Below are positions 33,996 to 34,916 of a stretch of 34,916 nt of DNA, piece by piece. The translations under genes and the position numbers were made by a program. The DNA lies in the NCBI GenBank assembly GCA_001650955.1, contig LXYP01000004.1, forward strand, positions 1 through 34,916. The letters are read 5' to 3'. The notes beneath the pieces were generated by a model that saw only the letters and a list, made by a program, of their open reading frames with translations, was not told the origin of the DNA and searched no databases. The DNA is from Sphingomonadales bacterium EhC05 (GTDB taxonomy: Bacteria; Pseudomonadota; Alphaproteobacteria; Sphingomonadales; Sphingomonadaceae). Every line of letters starts with the position of its first letter. Positions within the stretch are counted from its first letter, which is position 1.

Positions 33996-34916
33996 TCAGT
34001 CGATTGTGACTTGAAAGGTTATGGTCCGGGTCTGTCCGCCGGGCACGGTGCCAAGACCGACGGCGATGGCGGTTCCATCGAATGAACCGACGTCGGTATC
34101 GGTGCTGTCATCGGTTAGCGGTGCCCCGTCCAATGTGATTGTTTCGGATGTGTAGGTCGTGTTCTCCGGAACAATGTCTGTCACGCCCAGATCGGCGAGG
34201 CTGCCGGTCCCGACCGTGGTGGCGACCAGTTGATAGGTGATGACCGCGCCGGGGACGGGTTCCGAACCGCCAAAGGGATCGACGATGGTGGCGCTTTTGA
34301 CGAGCGTGACTTCCGCTGCTTCAATCAGGAAAAACCCGCTGTCTTCAGCATCGGCGCCGGTCGACCCGACCACGGCGTCGCTGCCGCCGTCCCCTTCGCC
34401 GGCAAACACATCCCCGGGTGCGCCGCTGCCAGTATTGGCAACCGCCGCCAGTTCGACTTCTGCCCGTTGGCCATCTTTGGCGGTTGCGGGCATGGCCGAC
34501 AGTATGAAGACGGTGACACTCTCGTCAGGTGCCAGAACCGGGTCGTTGGTCCCGGCGGTATAGACGGTGTCGACACCTGCATCATAAACGCCGTTGTCAT
34601 TGGTATCGAGAACGATCTGTTCGAAATTGGTGTCAAACTCGTCGCCCGGCTTGGCCGTGTCGGCAGACAGGGTGAAGGCTTCGGAGCCGTTGCCGGTGTT
34701 GGTCACCTGATAGGTCAGGATTTGCGCCGTCCGTTCTGGACCGGTTACAACATCGCCCGGGTCACTGGAAACGACCGTCACATCAAGCAGCTCATCGACT
34801 TTGATGGTAACGATATTGGAGTCGATCGTAATCGAGCCGCCCGGACTATTATAAGTTGCTTGCGCGACATTGACGATGTCAGTGCCCGCGACGGTTCCTG
34901 TTGCAAAGGCGCTGGT
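33996..34916 (-). CDS. Secreted DUF11-like surface protein, N-terminus outside window
   Basis: Open frame running off the right end; 306 codons are visible. The first visible residues, TSAFATGTVAGTDIVNVAQA, look like the end of a signal peptide (cut after SAFA) followed by the mature start, so only a short piece is missing. The mature protein parallels the 364-residue paralogue: QATYNSPGG near the start, LDTNDNGVYDAGVDTVYTAG (acidic, possibly Ca-binding), a DUF11 unit with VTLVKSATIVDPFGG and PGAVITYQLVATTVG, and an ending RTITFQVTID. Apparent starts inside this frame (for example GTG at 34781) are internal codons. It is first in the visible cluster. Function unknown. Confidence 0.78.
   Translation of the reverse strand, partial: TSAFATGTVAGTDIVNVAQATYNSPGGSITIDSNIVTIKVDELLDVTVVSSDPGDVVTGPERTAQILTYQVTNTGNGSEAFTLSADTAKPGDEFDTNFEQIVLDTNDNGVYDAGVDTVYTAGTNDPVLAPDESVTVFILSAMPATAKDGQRAEVELAAVANTGSGAPGDVFAGEGDGGSDAVVGSTGADAEDSGFFLIEAAEVTLVKSATIVDPFGGSEPVPGAVITYQLVATTVGTGSLADLGVTDIVPENTTYTSETITLDGAPLTDDSTDTDVGSFDGTAIAVGLGTVPGGQTRTITFQVTID

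Overview
The window looks like chromosomal DNA of an alphaproteobacterium, most likely a sphingomonad (Sphingomonadales). This rests on the style of the proteins: a haem-type FixL/FixJ pair, a CC0125/CC1285-like lipoprotein, a DUF883 protein and DUF11 surface proteins. I could not run a taxonomic search. I see no rRNA, tRNA, CRISPR array, insertion sequence or integrase.

Layout. (1) 1-5.75 kb is a stress and low-oxygen block: a small heat-shock protein divergent from fixLJ, a proline-rich mini-protein, a DUF883 membrane-anchored protein, a lipoprotein, a host-attachment-family protein and a GNAT acetyltransferase. (2) 6.1-16.2 kb is a seven-gene co-directional lipid block: HAD-PlsC fusion, PlsB-like acyltransferase, WS/DGAT, DUF3336-patatin lipase, monoacylglycerol-lipase-like hydrolase, membrane-anchored alpha/beta hydrolase, and GpsA. 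Together these could cover triacylglycerol synthesis from dihydroxyacetone phosphate and its stepwise breakdown. (3) 16.5-22.2 kb is a recognisable rpf (diffusible signal factor, DSF) quorum-sensing locus. RpfF is tail-to-tail with an RpfC-like hybrid kinase, which follows an RpfG-like regulator whose usual HD-GYP output is replaced by PAS-GGDEF-EAL. (4) 22.4-27.1 kb holds thymidylate synthase and a branched-chain 2-oxoacid dehydrogenase operon (E1alpha, E1beta, E2; no E3 here). (5) 27.15-34.9 kb, minus strand, is a cell-surface cluster: a signal-peptide DUF11-like protein cut by the window end, a small secreted protein, a second DUF11-like protein and a 1712-residue DUF11/beta-barrel outer-membrane protein.

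How they may fit together (inference). FixLJ senses oxygen. A TACGTA palindrome resembling the rhizobial FixJ box lies in four intergenic regions. In three (fixL, the lipoprotein gene, rpfF) a box lies about 40-41 bp upstream of a plausible -10 box, so oxygen may gate DSF synthesis. DSF is a fatty-acid signal, its synthase sits between a neutral-lipid operon and a branched-chain acyl-CoA-producing complex, and the receptor's partner is built to change cyclic-di-GMP. The most noteworthy points are the rewired Rpf system, the complete TAG synthesis-lipolysis operon (its core recalls mycobacterial plsB2-plsC-WS/DGAT) and the undescribed DUF11 surface cluster.
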